Counted from the first letter of the stretch, positions 40,581-49,925 are shown. The stretch is 64,000 nt of DNA from Sphingomonas sp. BK235 (GCF_004345855.1 NZ_SLXN01000004.1:62001-126000), one strand, 5' to 3'. Notes: generated by a model from the sequence alone, not told the origin. Translations and numbers: made by a program.

Positions 40581-41588
40581 ATGCAGGTTCTGGTCACCGG
40601 CGTCGCCGGTTTCATCGGCAGCCATGTCGCGCGGCGGTTGCTCGCGCGCGGCGACACCGTCGTCGGGATCGACAATCTCAACGACTACAACCCGGTCCAG
40701 CTCAAGCGCGACCGGCTCGAGGCGATCGTCGCCGACGGCGGCGCGGAGCGCTTCACCTTCCACGAGCTCGACTTCAGCGACCATGAGGCGATCGACGCCG
40801 CGCTCGGCGCGACCGAGATCGAGCGGATCGTCCATCTCGGCGCGCAGGCGGGGGTCCGCTACTCGCTGACCAACCCGCGCGCCTATGTCGCGTCCAATCT
40901 CGCGGGCCATGTCAACATGCTCGAGCTGGCGCGCGCGCGGCGCGTCGACCAGATGGTCTACGCTTCCTCCTCCTCGGTCTACGGCACCAGCCCCGACCTG
41001 CCGTTCCGCGTCGAGCAGCGCGTCGACTTCCCGATCTCGCTCTACGCCGCCACCAAGAAGGCGGACGAGCTGATGAGCGAGACCTACGCGCATCTGTATC
41101 GCATCCCGCAGACGGGGCTGCGCTTCTTCACCGTCTACGGGCCGTGGGGCCGCCCCGACATGGCGGTATGGGGCTTCACCGACAAGATCCTCTCCGGGCA
41201 GCCGATCGAGGTCTATAACGGCGGCAACATGCGCCGCGACTTCACCTATATCGACGACATCGTCACCGGCATCGTCGCCGCGCTCGACAACCCGCCCGCC
41301 GACGACGGCCAGGTCAAGGCCGGCGGCAGCGTCTCGCCGCACCGCCTCTACAACATCGGCAACAACAAGGCCGAGGAGCTGGAGACGCTGATCGGGCTGA
41401 TCGAGCAGGCGTGCGGGCAGAAAGCGATCCGCATTGACAAGGGGATGCAGCCCGGCGACGTCCCCGCCACCTACGCCGACCTCACCGCGATCCGCGACGA
41501 TCTCGGCTTCCGCCCGACCACGCCGATCGCGGTCGGCATCCCTTTGTGGGTGGAGTGGTACAAGGGCTATCGCGCGCGGCGCGGCTGA
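40581..41588 (+). CDS. NAD-dependent epimerase, UDP-glucuronate 4-epimerase-like
   Basis: 335 residues, extended short-chain dehydrogenase: MQVLVTGVAGFIGSHVARRLL (NAD-binding GxxGxxG), VVGIDNLNDYNPVQLKRDRL, SSSVYG and the catalytic Tyr-Lys pair in SLYAATKKADE. The NLNDYN stretch and the GLRFFTVYGPWGRPDMA block with TDKILSGQPIEVYN match LspL/WbnF-type UDP-glucuronate 4-epimerases, which supply UDP-galacturonate. The gene follows the glycosidase by 140 bp. It is probably the last sugar-nucleotide gene of the EPS locus. Confidence 0.88.
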   Translation: MQVLVTGVAGFIGSHVARRLLARGDTVVGIDNLNDYNPVQLKRDRLEAIVADGGAERFTFHELDFSDHEAIDAALGATEIERIVHLGAQAGVRYSLTNPRAYVASNLAGHVNMLELARARRVDQMVYASSSSVYGTSPDLPFRVEQRVDFPISLYAATKKADELMSETYAHLYRIPQTGLRFFTVYGPWGRPDMAVWGFTDKILSGQPIEVYNGGNMRRDFTYIDDIVTGIVAALDNPPADDGQVKAGGSVSPHRLYNIGNNKAEELETLIGLIEQACGQKAIRIDKGMQPGDVPATYADLTAIRDDLGFRPTTPIAVGIPLWVEWYKGYRARRG

Positions 41589-41667
41589 ACCGCGCCGGGA
41601 CGCCGCCGGCGCGCCGATCCGCGCGCGCCGGCTTGCCAGCGCGCCGGCACCGCGCGATGGTGGCGCG

Positions 41668-42279
41668 ATGAGGGGCGATACCGACTGGCGCTACGCGACG
41701 ACGACGACCGCGCTGGTGCGGCGCACCACGGTCGAGCTCGGCCCGCTGCGGATCACGCGCGAATATACCGTCACCACGCTGCCGGCGCGGCTGCCCGCGC
41801 TGGTGCGGCCGCGGCGACGCCGCTGGCCGGCGCTGCTCGCGGTCGTGGCCGCGACCAGCGTCGGCGGGCTCGCGGTGGCCGCGACCAAGCTGCCGCCGCG
41901 CGCGCCCTATTCGGTCAGCGTGCCGGTGCCCGAGCGCGTCGCCGCCCCCGCGCCCGCGACGACACCGACCCCGCGCGCCGCGCGCCGCGTCACCCCTGCC
42001 CCGTCACCCAGCGCGACCGACGCCACCGACGCCACCGAGGCGGCGATGGTGCTCCCCGGCCCGGCGACGCGCGCGGCGGCGGTGGCCGCGGCGCTGCGCA
42101 CGGGCGAGATGACCGAGTGGCAGCGCGCCGACGGCGAGCGCGGCTTCGTGGTCGCGGGCGCGGCCGAACCGGACGGCGCGCGCACCTGCCGCGCGCTGTC
42201 GGTGCTCACCCGCGGTGCCGGCGGCGACCGCGTCGAGCAGCTACGCGCCTGCCTGCGGGACGACGGCGCGGCCGGGTGA
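41668..42279 (+). CDS. Hypothetical protein with one membrane helix
   Basis: 203 residues from the ATG at 41,668. The first ~50 residues are polar (RRTTVELGPLRITREYTVTT), then a basic stretch (RPRRRR), a membrane helix (WPALLAVVAATSVGGLAVAA), an Ala/Pro/Thr-rich linker, and a C-terminal ~80-residue part with REPEAT-free sequence including MTEWQRADGERGFVVAG and two Cys (TCRALSV, LRACLRD) that could form a disulphide. I do not recognise a family; the C-terminal part looks like a short periplasmic domain. It ends 150 bp from a convergent gene. Confidence 0.6.
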   Translation: MRGDTDWRYATTTTALVRRTTVELGPLRITREYTVTTLPARLPALVRPRRRRWPALLAVVAATSVGGLAVAATKLPPRAPYSVSVPVPERVAAPAPATTPTPRAARRVTPAPSPSATDATDATEAAMVLPGPATRAAAVAAALRTGEMTEWQRADGERGFVVAGAAEPDGARTCRALSVLTRGAGGDRVEQLRACLRDDGAAG

Positions 42280-42315
42280 ACGGGTTGGTGCCATCGCACG
42301 ATGGCCCCACCGCCC

Positions 42316-42405
42316 GTGCCCCGGCGTAGGCCGGGGCCAAGTCCGGCGAGGACAATGAGTCCCACGACGACCTTCCCACCTGGGCCCCGGCCTCCGCCGG
42401 GGCAC
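42316..42405. repeat. Inverted pair of GTGCCCCGGC hairpins
   Basis: Two 23-bp arms (42,316-42,338 and 42,383-42,405) are inverted copies with one mismatch; each arm is itself a hairpin (GTGCCCCGGC, 3-bp loop, GCCGGGGC). They lie between convergent genes, so the unit could act as a two-way terminator. The same motif type is frequent between sphingomonad genes. Confidence 0.65.
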
Positions 42406-42428
42406 AAGCTCGCGCGCACCGCGCTTCC

Positions 42429-44039
42429 TCACTCGTTCAAATAGGACCACACCTGCGAGATCACCACCGATCCCTCGCCCACCGACGAGGCGACGCGCTT
42501 GACCGATCCGGCACGCACGTCACCCACCGCGAACACCCCCGGACACGACGTCGCGTAAGAGGAGGCGCCGCCCGCCGCGCGCCCGGTCAGCACGAAGCCC
42601 TTGTCGTCGAGCGCCACGCGATCCGCCAGCCACGCGGTGTTGGGCGCCGCGCCCACCATCACGAAGGTAGCGCAGGTCTCCACCACACGCTCGGCGCCGT
42701 CCTGGCGGATCGTCACCGCCTCGAGCGCGTCGCCGCCATGGACCGCGACCATCTCCGCGCCATAGTCGATCGAGATCGCGGGATCGGCCTCGAGCCGGCT
42801 GGTGAGATAGTTGGACATGGAGGTGGCGAGCGAGCGGCCGCGCACCAGCAGCCGCACGTGCCGCGCCACCCGGCTGAGGTACATCGCCGCCTGCCCCGCC
42901 GAATTGCCCCCGCCGATCACGATCGCCTCGGCGTCGCGGCAGAAGCGCGCCTCATTCTCGGTCGCGGCGTAATAGATGCCGCTGCCCTCGAAATCGCCGA
43001 GCCGCTCGATCGGCAGCCGGCGATATTGCACCCCGGTCGCCACCACCACCGCGCGCGCGCGGACGCGCTGGCCGGTGTCGAAGGTGGCGCAGAACTGGCC
43101 GTCGTCGAGCCGGTCCAGCGCGGCGACGCGCAGCGGCATCGCGAAGCGCGTGCCGAACTTCATCGCCTGCACCTCGCCGCGCCACACCAGGTCCGCGCCC
43201 GAGATGCCGGTGGGGAAGCCCATGTAATTCTCGATCCGGCTCGACGTGCCCGCCTGTCCGCCGATCGCGGTGTCCTCCACCACCAGCGCGCCCAACCCCT
43301 CGGCGCCGGCATAGACCCCCGCCGCGGTGCCGGCCGGTCCGGCGCCGACCACCAGCACGTCGACCGCCTCGTCGTCGACGAACTCGCGGCTGAGGCCCAG
43401 CAGCCGCGCCACCGTCTCGGGCGTGGGATCCTCGACCACGCGGTCGCGGCCGAAGATCACCGCGGCGCGGCCCGCGTCCACCGCGCAGCTCGTCGCCACC
43501 GCCGCCGCCTCCTCGGTGCCGAGCGCATAGCTGCTGTAGGGGATGCGGTTGCGCGCGGCGAAATCGGCGACGCGGCGCACCCCGCGATCCTGCTCCTCGC
43601 CGAGCAGCACCAGCGAACTGTCGTGTGACTCGAGCTGGCGCCGGCGCCGCGCCGCCAGCACGGTGATGATGATGTCCGACATCTCGGGCACGTGCGCCAT
43701 CATCTCGAGCATGCGCGCGCGCTCCACCTCGACCACGCGCGTGTCGCGGGCGGCGCGCATCGCCATCGACCAGCTGCCGCCGCTGAGGAAGCCGATCTCC
43801 GCCATGAACTGGGTCGGCCCCAGCGTGGAGGGGACGTGGCGCTCGCCGGTGAAGCTGTTGACCACCTCGATCTCGCCGTCCTCGACATAGACGAAGCTCT
43901 CCACCGCGTCGCCGGGGCGGACGAGGAAGGTGCCGGCGGGATAATGCCGCTCGGTGCCCGCGGCACGGATCGCGGCGACATGCTCGGGGTGGAGCGGCAC
44001 GCGCTGCATCTCGCGCAGGTCGCGCCCGATCGTTTCCAT
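42429..44039 (-). CDS. Cyclic-nucleotide-binding / thioredoxin-reductase-like oxidoreductase
   Basis: 536 residues from the ATG at 44,039 (GGGAG 8 bp upstream). Residues ~15-135 form a cNMP-binding fold (HYPAGTFLVRPGDAVESFVYVEDGEIEV, GPTQFMAEIGFLSGGSWSMAMRAARDTRVVEV). Residues ~220-536 form a two-dinucleotide-domain flavoprotein: FAD motif VVGAGPAGTAAGVYA near 229, NADPH motif VIGGGNSAGQAAMYLS near 373, and GVFAVGDVR near the end. The redox CxxC of thioredoxin reductase is absent: the position before the NADPH motif reads AATENEARFC. So it is unlikely to reduce thioredoxin. Ligand and partner are unknown. Confidence 0.88.
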   Translation of the reverse strand: METIGRDLREMQRVPLHPEHVAAIRAAGTERHYPAGTFLVRPGDAVESFVYVEDGEIEVVNSFTGERHVPSTLGPTQFMAEIGFLSGGSWSMAMRAARDTRVVEVERARMLEMMAHVPEMSDIIITVLAARRRRQLESHDSSLVLLGEEQDRGVRRVADFAARNRIPYSSYALGTEEAAAVATSCAVDAGRAAVIFGRDRVVEDPTPETVARLLGLSREFVDDEAVDVLVVGAGPAGTAAGVYAGAEGLGALVVEDTAIGGQAGTSSRIENYMGFPTGISGADLVWRGEVQAMKFGTRFAMPLRVAALDRLDDGQFCATFDTGQRVRARAVVVATGVQYRRLPIERLGDFEGSGIYYAATENEARFCRDAEAIVIGGGNSAGQAAMYLSRVARHVRLLVRGRSLATSMSNYLTSRLEADPAISIDYGAEMVAVHGGDALEAVTIRQDGAERVVETCATFVMVGAAPNTAWLADRVALDDKGFVLTGRAAGGASSYATSCPGVFAVGDVRAGSVKRVASSVGEGSVVISQVWSYLNE

Positions 44040-44187
44040 CGCTTCTGCTCCCGCCGCTGTCGCCCGAGCGCGCATGATGGCGGGGGCGGCGGATCACCGC
44101 AACGGGTCGGCTGCGACACGCGCGCGACAAAGCTGAAACATGCCGCCATCCGCGCGCATCATCCGCGCGGCAGAAGGCGCTCTCCCG

Positions 44188-44421
44188 ATGCGAGGAACCG
44201 ACGTGCGCGCGCTTGCCCTATCCCCCTCCCCCGGCGACGCCGTCGCGGCGAGCGCGCTGCTCGACCGCGAGCTGCGTCGCGTGCGCCGCGTCGCGACGAT
44301 GCTGCACGACCGCCGCTCGGTGCGCGAGCTGGCGGCCTATGAGCGCGAGCTGGAGGCGAAGCTGGCGCGGGCGCGGCGCGGCGTCGAGCTGCTCGACGCG
44401 ACGTTGCGCGGCTTGGGGTAG
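44188..44421 (+). CDS. Small hypothetical helical protein
   Basis: 77 residues from the ATG at 44,188, with AGAAGG about 10 bp upstream; an ATG at 44,140 has no ribosome binding site. The sequence is mostly charged helix (ELRRVRRVATMLHDRRSV, ELAAYERELEAKLARARRGVELLDATLRG), suggesting a short coiled coil. No family recognised. Without it the 44,040-44,435 interval would be empty. Open reading frames are easy to find in this GC-rich DNA, so the call is tentative. Confidence 0.45.
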   Translation: MRGTDVRALALSPSPGDAVAASALLDRELRRVRRVATMLHDRRSVRELAAYERELEAKLARARRGVELLDATLRGLG

Positions 44422-44435
44422 ACGCGCACCGCACC

Positions 44436-45221
44436 TCACCCCATCGTGACGCGACGCACCAGCCCGTCGACGGGCACGTCGTGGAGGCGGCGGAAGCGCG
44501 CCTCGATCAGCCCGAACAGGCCGAAGGCGGCCAGCCCCAGCGCCACCAGCACGTCGAGCGGGCTCTCCAGCCAGGCGAGCACCTCCGCCATGCCGCCGGC
44601 CTCGCTCGCGCGCGACGCGACGCCCGCGCGCAGCAGGAAATAGGCGCTGACCAGGAACACCGCGCCGCGCGCCGCATAGCCCGCGCGCCCGCTCCACTGC
44701 GCCCAGGGCTGCCGCGCCACCGCCGGATCGAGATAGCGCAGGAAGGTGCCCTTCACCGCCTTGACCAGCTGCACCACGCCGACGAGCGCGATCACCGCGC
44801 CGCCGATCATCACCAGCGCCGGTCCGCCCGGCAGTTCCAGCGCCGCGCGCGCGCCGTCCTGCGCGCCATTGCCCGCCTGCGCCGCGCCCTGGATCAGCCG
44901 CACCGCCTGCCAGGCGAGGAACAGATGGATCGTGCCGCTCGCCGCCGCGCCGACGCGCTCGGCGACGCCCGAGCGATCGTCGCCGTGGCGCTCGATGTCG
45001 AGCGCGGCGTCGGCGAGCCGCCACACGCCATAGCCGACCAGCCCCGCCGCCATCGCGCCGAGCAGCAGCTGGCCGCCGCCCTCGCCCAGATAGGCGATCG
45101 CGCCCGCCGGATCCTCGGCGCGACCGGTGCGCAGGATCAGGAAGGCGATCACGAGATACAGCAGGCCGCGCACCGCGAAGCCGATGCGCGTGAGGGTGGT
45201 CAGCCGGGCGCTCGCGTTCAT
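44436..45221 (-). CDS. DUF1206 membrane protein
   Basis: 261 residues from the ATG at 45,221 with AAAGGA 5 bp before it; a GTG at 45,239 is in frame. It consists of three similar units of two helices each: RIGFAVRGLLYLVIAFLIL..., AASGTIHLFLAWQAVRLI..., GYAARGAVFLVSAYFLLRAG..., the DUF1206 pattern. Function unknown; it is an inner-membrane protein. It is divergent from the GGDEF-EAL gene with 136 bp between starts. Confidence 0.85.
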   Translation of the reverse strand: MNASARLTTLTRIGFAVRGLLYLVIAFLILRTGRAEDPAGAIAYLGEGGGQLLLGAMAAGLVGYGVWRLADAALDIERHGDDRSGVAERVGAAASGTIHLFLAWQAVRLIQGAAQAGNGAQDGARAALELPGGPALVMIGGAVIALVGVVQLVKAVKGTFLRYLDPAVARQPWAQWSGRAGYAARGAVFLVSAYFLLRAGVASRASEAGGMAEVLAWLESPLDVLVALGLAAFGLFGLIEARFRRLHDVPVDGLVRRVTMG

Positions 45222-45357
45222 GTCGATCCTTTCGCTCACGCCGCGCCAACGGCGCGCGACCGCGCGCGTTCCCGCGCCGCGCTCGCGCCCACCGGAACGC
45301 CGGTCGGTTAACGCTTTGGCGACCTCCCGCCTTTATGGGAGGATCAGGAGCAGGCTT

Positions 45358-47646
45358 TTGCTATCTCGCGATTTTTCCACTGACAGGCGGTTCGGCGCGC
45401 GCTTCATCGCGGCGGTGGTCGCGCCCGTGCTGCTGCTCGCGCTGGGGCTGACCGGCTTCGCCGTGTCCGCGCTGCGCACCGCCGCGCATCAGGCCGATCG
45501 CGTCTCCACCGAGCGGCAGGCGCGCGAGGTGCGGCTCGCGCTCGATGCCGCGCTGGACGAGCTGGCGCTCAGCCAGGCCGGGGTCGCGATCTGGAACCTG
45601 CTCGACCGTCAGCTGCGCCAGCCCGCGCCCGACTGGACCTGGGTCGACGACAATGTCGGGACCTGGCTCAACGCCACCTTCGCGCACGACATGGACGCGA
45701 TCCTCGGCACCGACGGCGCGCCACGCTATGTGATGCGCGACGGCGTGCGCGCCGCGCCCGCGCGCTACGCCGATTATGCCGCCGCGGCGCGCCCGCTGAT
45801 CCTTGCCGCGCGCGGGCTCGCCGCCGACCTGCCCAACCCGCACGAGCGGCTCGCCGGACGGCGGGCGCACCCGCACGCCACCGCGCGCACCTCGCCGCGC
45901 GCGGTTCATGCCACCGACCTCGTCACCGTCGGCGCGCGCCCCGCGATCATGAGCGTGATGCGGATCATCCCCGAGGGGAGCGCGATGCCCGCGCGCCAGA
46001 CGCGCGGGCCGCTGCTGGTCAGCCTGCGCTACCTCGACGGCGACTTCGCGCGGCGACTCGCGCGGGTGCAGCTGGTCGCGGACGCACGCATCGCCGCGCG
46101 CGCCGAGGCACGGCCGGGCGAGCAGGTGATGCCGCTGGTGTCGAGCCGCGGCACGCGCGCGGGCTATCTGATCTGGCGCCCCGATCTGCCCGGTCGCTCG
46201 GTCTGGCACATGATGCTGCCCAGCGCCGCGGCGGCGCTGGCCGCCTTGCTCGCCGCGCTGGCGGCGTTGATCGCGAGCGTCGCCAAGCTGGTGCGCAGCG
46301 ACGCGCGCTCGCTGGCGCGGCTCAACGCGGCGCATCTCGCGCTCCAGGCCAAGGAAGCGCAGGCGCATCATCTCGCTTATCACGACACGCTCACCGCGCT
46401 GCCCAATCGCGCGCTGTTCAACTCGCTCGCCGATCAGGCGCTCGCCGCCGCGGCGGATCGCGGCGGCGCGCGCGCGGTGCTGCTGATCGATCTCGACCGG
46501 TTCAAGCAGGTCAACGACACGCTCGGCCATCTCGGCGGCGACCAGTTGATCCAGCTCGTCGCGGCGCGGCTGCAATCCTGCGTCGAGAGCGGCGACGTGG
46601 TGGCGCGGCTCGGTGGCGACGAATTCGCGGTGCTGCTCGCCGATCGCGTCGACGAGCGCGCGGTCGGCGCGGTCGCGGGCGCGATGGTGGCGGCGATGCG
46701 CGAGCCGTTCAGCGTGCTGGGCACGCAGGTGTTCGTCGGCGCCAGCATCGGCATCGCGCCGCACCCGCGGTGCAGCGGCGACCGCGCCGAGCTGATGCGC
46801 ATGGCCGATATCGCGATGTACCGCGCCAAGGCGGAGGGGCGCGACGCCTATCGCTTCTTCACCGCCGACATGGACGAGAGCGTCAAGACGCGGCGCGCGA
46901 TCGAGCGCGACCTGCGCGCCGCCATCGCCGCGCGGCGCGAGCTGACCGTCCATTACCAGCCGCGGATGGACGCCGCGGGCGCCCGCGTGATCGGGCTGGA
47001 GGCGCTGGTGCGCTGGCATCACCCCACGCGCGGGCTGCTCGCGCCCGACGCCTTCATCGCGGTGGCGGAGGAGACCGGGCTGATCGGCGCGCTGGGCAGC
47101 TGGGTGGTGCGCGACGCCTGCGCGGTGGCGCGCGCCTGGCCCGCGCTGTCGATCGCGGTCAACCTGTCGCCGGTGCAGTTTCGCGCGCGCGGCATGGCGG
47201 CCGAGCTGATCGCGCTGGTGCGCCAGGCGGGGGTAAGCCCGCAACAGTTCGAGCTGGAGGTGACGGAGAGCATCCTGCTCGACGACGATGTCGCGGTACG
47301 CGGCGCGCTGGCCGAGCTGCGCGGCGCGGGCTTCCGCATCGCGCTCGACGATTTCGGCACCGGCTATTCCAGCCTCGGCTATCTCAGCAAGTTCGAGGTG
47401 GACAAGATCAAGATCGACCAGAGCTTCACGCGCCGGCTGGGCGAGAGCGACGACGCCGCCGCGATCATCCAGGCGGTGGTGCGGCTGGGCCATGCGATGG
47501 GGCTGTCGGTCAGCGCCGAGGGCGTCGAGACGCGCGAGCAGCGCGCCTTCCTCGAACATGCGGGCTGCAACGAGTTGCAGGGCTTCCTGTTCTCCGCCGC
47601 GGTGCCGGCGGCGTCGCTGCCCCCGCTGCTCCACCGCGCCGCCTGA
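45358..47646 (+). CDS. CHASE4-GGDEF-EAL c-di-GMP protein
   Basis: 762 residues from a TTG at 45,358, chosen because AGGAG (45,346-45,350) is 7 bp upstream; the open frame runs further back into the divergent promoter region. Membrane helices at ~16-38 and ~282-310 bracket a periplasmic CHASE4-like sensor. The GGDEF domain (GGDEF at 419-423) has an intact active site, but the usual inhibitory RxxD reads ESGD. The EAL domain starts with E548-A549-L550 and keeps NLSPVQF, ELEVTES, LDDFGTGYSS and KIKIDQSF, so phosphodiesterase activity is likely. It may tune the c-di-GMP that the PilZ protein senses. Confidence 0.92.
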   Translation: MLSRDFSTDRRFGARFIAAVVAPVLLLALGLTGFAVSALRTAAHQADRVSTERQAREVRLALDAALDELALSQAGVAIWNLLDRQLRQPAPDWTWVDDNVGTWLNATFAHDMDAILGTDGAPRYVMRDGVRAAPARYADYAAAARPLILAARGLAADLPNPHERLAGRRAHPHATARTSPRAVHATDLVTVGARPAIMSVMRIIPEGSAMPARQTRGPLLVSLRYLDGDFARRLARVQLVADARIAARAEARPGEQVMPLVSSRGTRAGYLIWRPDLPGRSVWHMMLPSAAAALAALLAALAALIASVAKLVRSDARSLARLNAAHLALQAKEAQAHHLAYHDTLTALPNRALFNSLADQALAAAADRGGARAVLLIDLDRFKQVNDTLGHLGGDQLIQLVAARLQSCVESGDVVARLGGDEFAVLLADRVDERAVGAVAGAMVAAMREPFSVLGTQVFVGASIGIAPHPRCSGDRAELMRMADIAMYRAKAEGRDAYRFFTADMDESVKTRRAIERDLRAAIAARRELTVHYQPRMDAAGARVIGLEALVRWHHPTRGLLAPDAFIAVAEETGLIGALGSWVVRDACAVARAWPALSIAVNLSPVQFRARGMAAELIALVRQAGVSPQQFELEVTESILLDDDVAVRGALAELRGAGFRIALDDFGTGYSSLGYLSKFEVDKIKIDQSFTRRLGESDDAAAIIQAVVRLGHAMGLSVSAEGVETREQRAFLEHAGCNELQGFLFSAAVPAASLPPLLHRAA

Positions 47647-47711
47647 TGGCGGGCGCCGGATCGGGGCGGCGCCGCCTTCAAAGATGCGCCGCCGCGGCCT
47701 AGGCTGCGCCG

Positions 47712-49919
47712 ATGTCGACCACCCCGCCGCCCGCGCGTCGCGCGCTGATCCTGCTGGCCTGGGGCGCGACCGCGCTCGCCGCGCCCGCCGCCGCTGCCCC
47801 CGATCCCGCCGCGCGGGAGCGCGCGCGCTGGCGGGCGCACGCCGCGGCGGTGACGATCACCCGCGACGATTGGGGTATCCCGCACGTGCGCGGGCACAGC
47901 GACGCCGATGCGGTGTTCGGGCTGAGCTACGCGCAGGCCGAGGACGATCTGCCGCGGATCGAGGCCAATTACCTCGCCGCGCTGGGCCGCACCGCCGAGG
48001 CCGAGGGTGACGGCGCGCTCTGGGCCGACCTGCGCCAGCGGCTGTTCGTCGACGAGGCCGCGCTGCGCGCCGACTATGCCGCGAGCCCGCGCTGGCTGCG
48101 CGACCTCACCCAGGCCTGGGCCGACGGGCTCAACCATTATCTCGCCACGCATCCGCAGGTGCGCCCGCGCGTGCTGCGCCGCTACGAACCCTGGATGGCG
48201 TTCAGCTTCTCCGAGGGCAGCATCGGCGGCGACATCGAGCGCATCCCGCTGAGCGCGCTGCAGAGCTTCTACGACCGGCCGACCCCGCCCAGCCCGGTCG
48301 AGCGCGGCAGTGTCCCGCGCGAGCCGACCGGATCGAACGGCATCGCGATCGCGCCGCGGCTGACGCGCGACGGCCATGCGCTGTTGCTCATCAACCCGCA
48401 CACCAGCTTCTACTTCCGCTCGGAAGCGCAGCTGAGCAGCGACACCGGCCTCGACGTCTATGGCGCCAGCACCTGGGGGCAGTTCTTCGTCTACCAGGGG
48501 TTCAACGCGCACGCGGGCTGGATGCACACCTCGTCCACCGCGGACAATGTCGACGAGTTCGCCGAGCGGGTCGAGCGCCGCGGCACGGGCTGGGCCTATC
48601 GCCACGGCGCGGCGTGGCGCGCGGTGACGACGCGCCGGGTCACGCTGCGCGTCCGTCGCGACGACGGCACGATGGCGACGCGCGCCTTCACCGTCTATCG
48701 CACGCATCACGGCCCGGTCACCGCGGCGCAGGACGGGCGCTGGATCGCCACCGCGCTGATGTGGCGGCCGCGCGCCGCGCTGGAGCAGAGCTGGCTGCGC
48801 ACCCGCGCGACCGATCTGGCGGCCTATCTGCGCGTCGCCGAGCGCAAGGCCAATTCATCCAACGACACGCTCTTCGCCGACGACAAGGGCGAGATCGCGT
48901 TCCTGATGCCGCAATTCATGCCGCGGCGCGACGACCGCTTCGATTACACCCGTCCGGTCGACGGCAGCGACCCGCGCGCCGACTGGCACGGGCTCCACCC
49001 CTTGCCGACCTTGCCGAGCGTGCTCAACCCGCGCACCGGCTGGGTCCACAATACCAACGACTGGCCGTGGAGCGCGGCGGGGGCGGACAGCCCGCGCGCC
49101 GCGGATTACCCGCGCTACATGGATCAGGAGGGCGCCAACGCGCGCGGCGAGCATGCCGACCTGCTGCTCGCGGGGCGCAGCGGCTGGACGCCCGAGCGGC
49201 TGCGCGACGCCGCCTTCGATCCCTATCTGCCCGCCTTCGCGCGGCTGTTGCCGGGGCTGGTGGCGGCGTGGCGCGCGCTGCCCGCGGACGATCCGCGCCG
49301 CGCCGCGCTGGCCGCGCCGGTGGCGGTGCTGGCGGGGTGGGACCATCGCTGGGGCGCCGATTCGGTCGCGACCAGCGTCGCGGTCTATTGGGGCGATCAC
49401 TTGTGGGGCGAGGTCGGCGCGGCGGCGCGGCAGGCGCGGCTGTCGGTGCCCGATTACATCGCCGCGCGCGTGCCCGCCGCGGCGCAGCTCGCCGCGCTGG
49501 CGGCGGCGGTGGAGCGGCTCGGACGCGACCATGGCGACTGGCGCACGCCCTGGGGGCGGATCAACCGCTTCCAGCGGCTCGACGGCGCGATCGTGCCGCA
49601 CTTCGACGATGGGCGCGACTCGGTGGCGGTACCCTTCACCTCGGCGCAATGGGGCAGCCTGGCCTCGTTCGGCGCGCGCCGCTGGCCCGGGACCAAGCGC
49701 TATTACGGGACGAGCGGCAACAGCTTCGTCGCGGTGGTGGAGTTCGGGCCGCGGGTGCGCGCGCGCGCGGTGATGGCGGGCGGGCAGAGCGGCGACCCGG
49801 CGTCGCGCCACTTCGCCGACCAGATCTCGCGCTACGCCGACGGCGCGCTGCGCCCGGTCTATTTCTACCCGGACGAGCTGAAGGATCATGTCGAGCGGCG
49901 CTATCATCCGGGCGAATGA
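47712..49919 (+). CDS. Penicillin-amidase family acylase (N-terminal serine hydrolase)
   Basis: 735 residues. A signal peptide ends near ALAAPAAAA. The alpha part carries ITRDDWGIPHVRGHSDADAVFGLSYAQAEDDL; the beta part starts at the autocatalytic nucleophile Ser208 in EPTGSNGIAIAP, followed by INPHTSFYF. The beta-subunit Asn in NSSNDTLFADDKGEIAF is also present. This is the layout of periplasmic Ntn acylases such as aculeacin A acylase and AHL acylases PvdQ/QuiP, which cleave acyl-amide bonds. Quorum quenching or lipopeptide cleavage is possible; substrate cannot be read from sequence. It starts 65 bp after the GGDEF-EAL gene. Confidence 0.9.
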   Translation: MSTTPPPARRALILLAWGATALAAPAAAAPDPAARERARWRAHAAAVTITRDDWGIPHVRGHSDADAVFGLSYAQAEDDLPRIEANYLAALGRTAEAEGDGALWADLRQRLFVDEAALRADYAASPRWLRDLTQAWADGLNHYLATHPQVRPRVLRRYEPWMAFSFSEGSIGGDIERIPLSALQSFYDRPTPPSPVERGSVPREPTGSNGIAIAPRLTRDGHALLLINPHTSFYFRSEAQLSSDTGLDVYGASTWGQFFVYQGFNAHAGWMHTSSTADNVDEFAERVERRGTGWAYRHGAAWRAVTTRRVTLRVRRDDGTMATRAFTVYRTHHGPVTAAQDGRWIATALMWRPRAALEQSWLRTRATDLAAYLRVAERKANSSNDTLFADDKGEIAFLMPQFMPRRDDRFDYTRPVDGSDPRADWHGLHPLPTLPSVLNPRTGWVHNTNDWPWSAAGADSPRAADYPRYMDQEGANARGEHADLLLAGRSGWTPERLRDAAFDPYLPAFARLLPGLVAAWRALPADDPRRAALAAPVAVLAGWDHRWGADSVATSVAVYWGDHLWGEVGAAARQARLSVPDYIAARVPAAAQLAALAAAVERLGRDHGDWRTPWGRINRFQRLDGAIVPHFDDGRDSVAVPFTSAQWGSLASFGARRWPGTKRYYGTSGNSFVAVVEFGPRVRARAVMAGGQSGDPASRHFADQISRYADGALRPVYFYPDELKDHVERRYHPGE

Positions 49920-49925
49920 GCGCGA

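Noticed and set aside
1..42279. Naming the locus as a known sphingan (gellan, welan) cluster
   Set aside because: The expected dTDP-rhamnose genes rmlABCD and separate spsC/spsE proteins are absent from the window and the GT set is different, so only a general EPS call is supported.
45127..45357. N-terminal extension of the GGDEF-EAL protein
   Set aside because: It overlaps the divergent DUF1206 gene start and has Arg-rich shadow composition; AGGAG before the TTG at 45,358 gives a better start.
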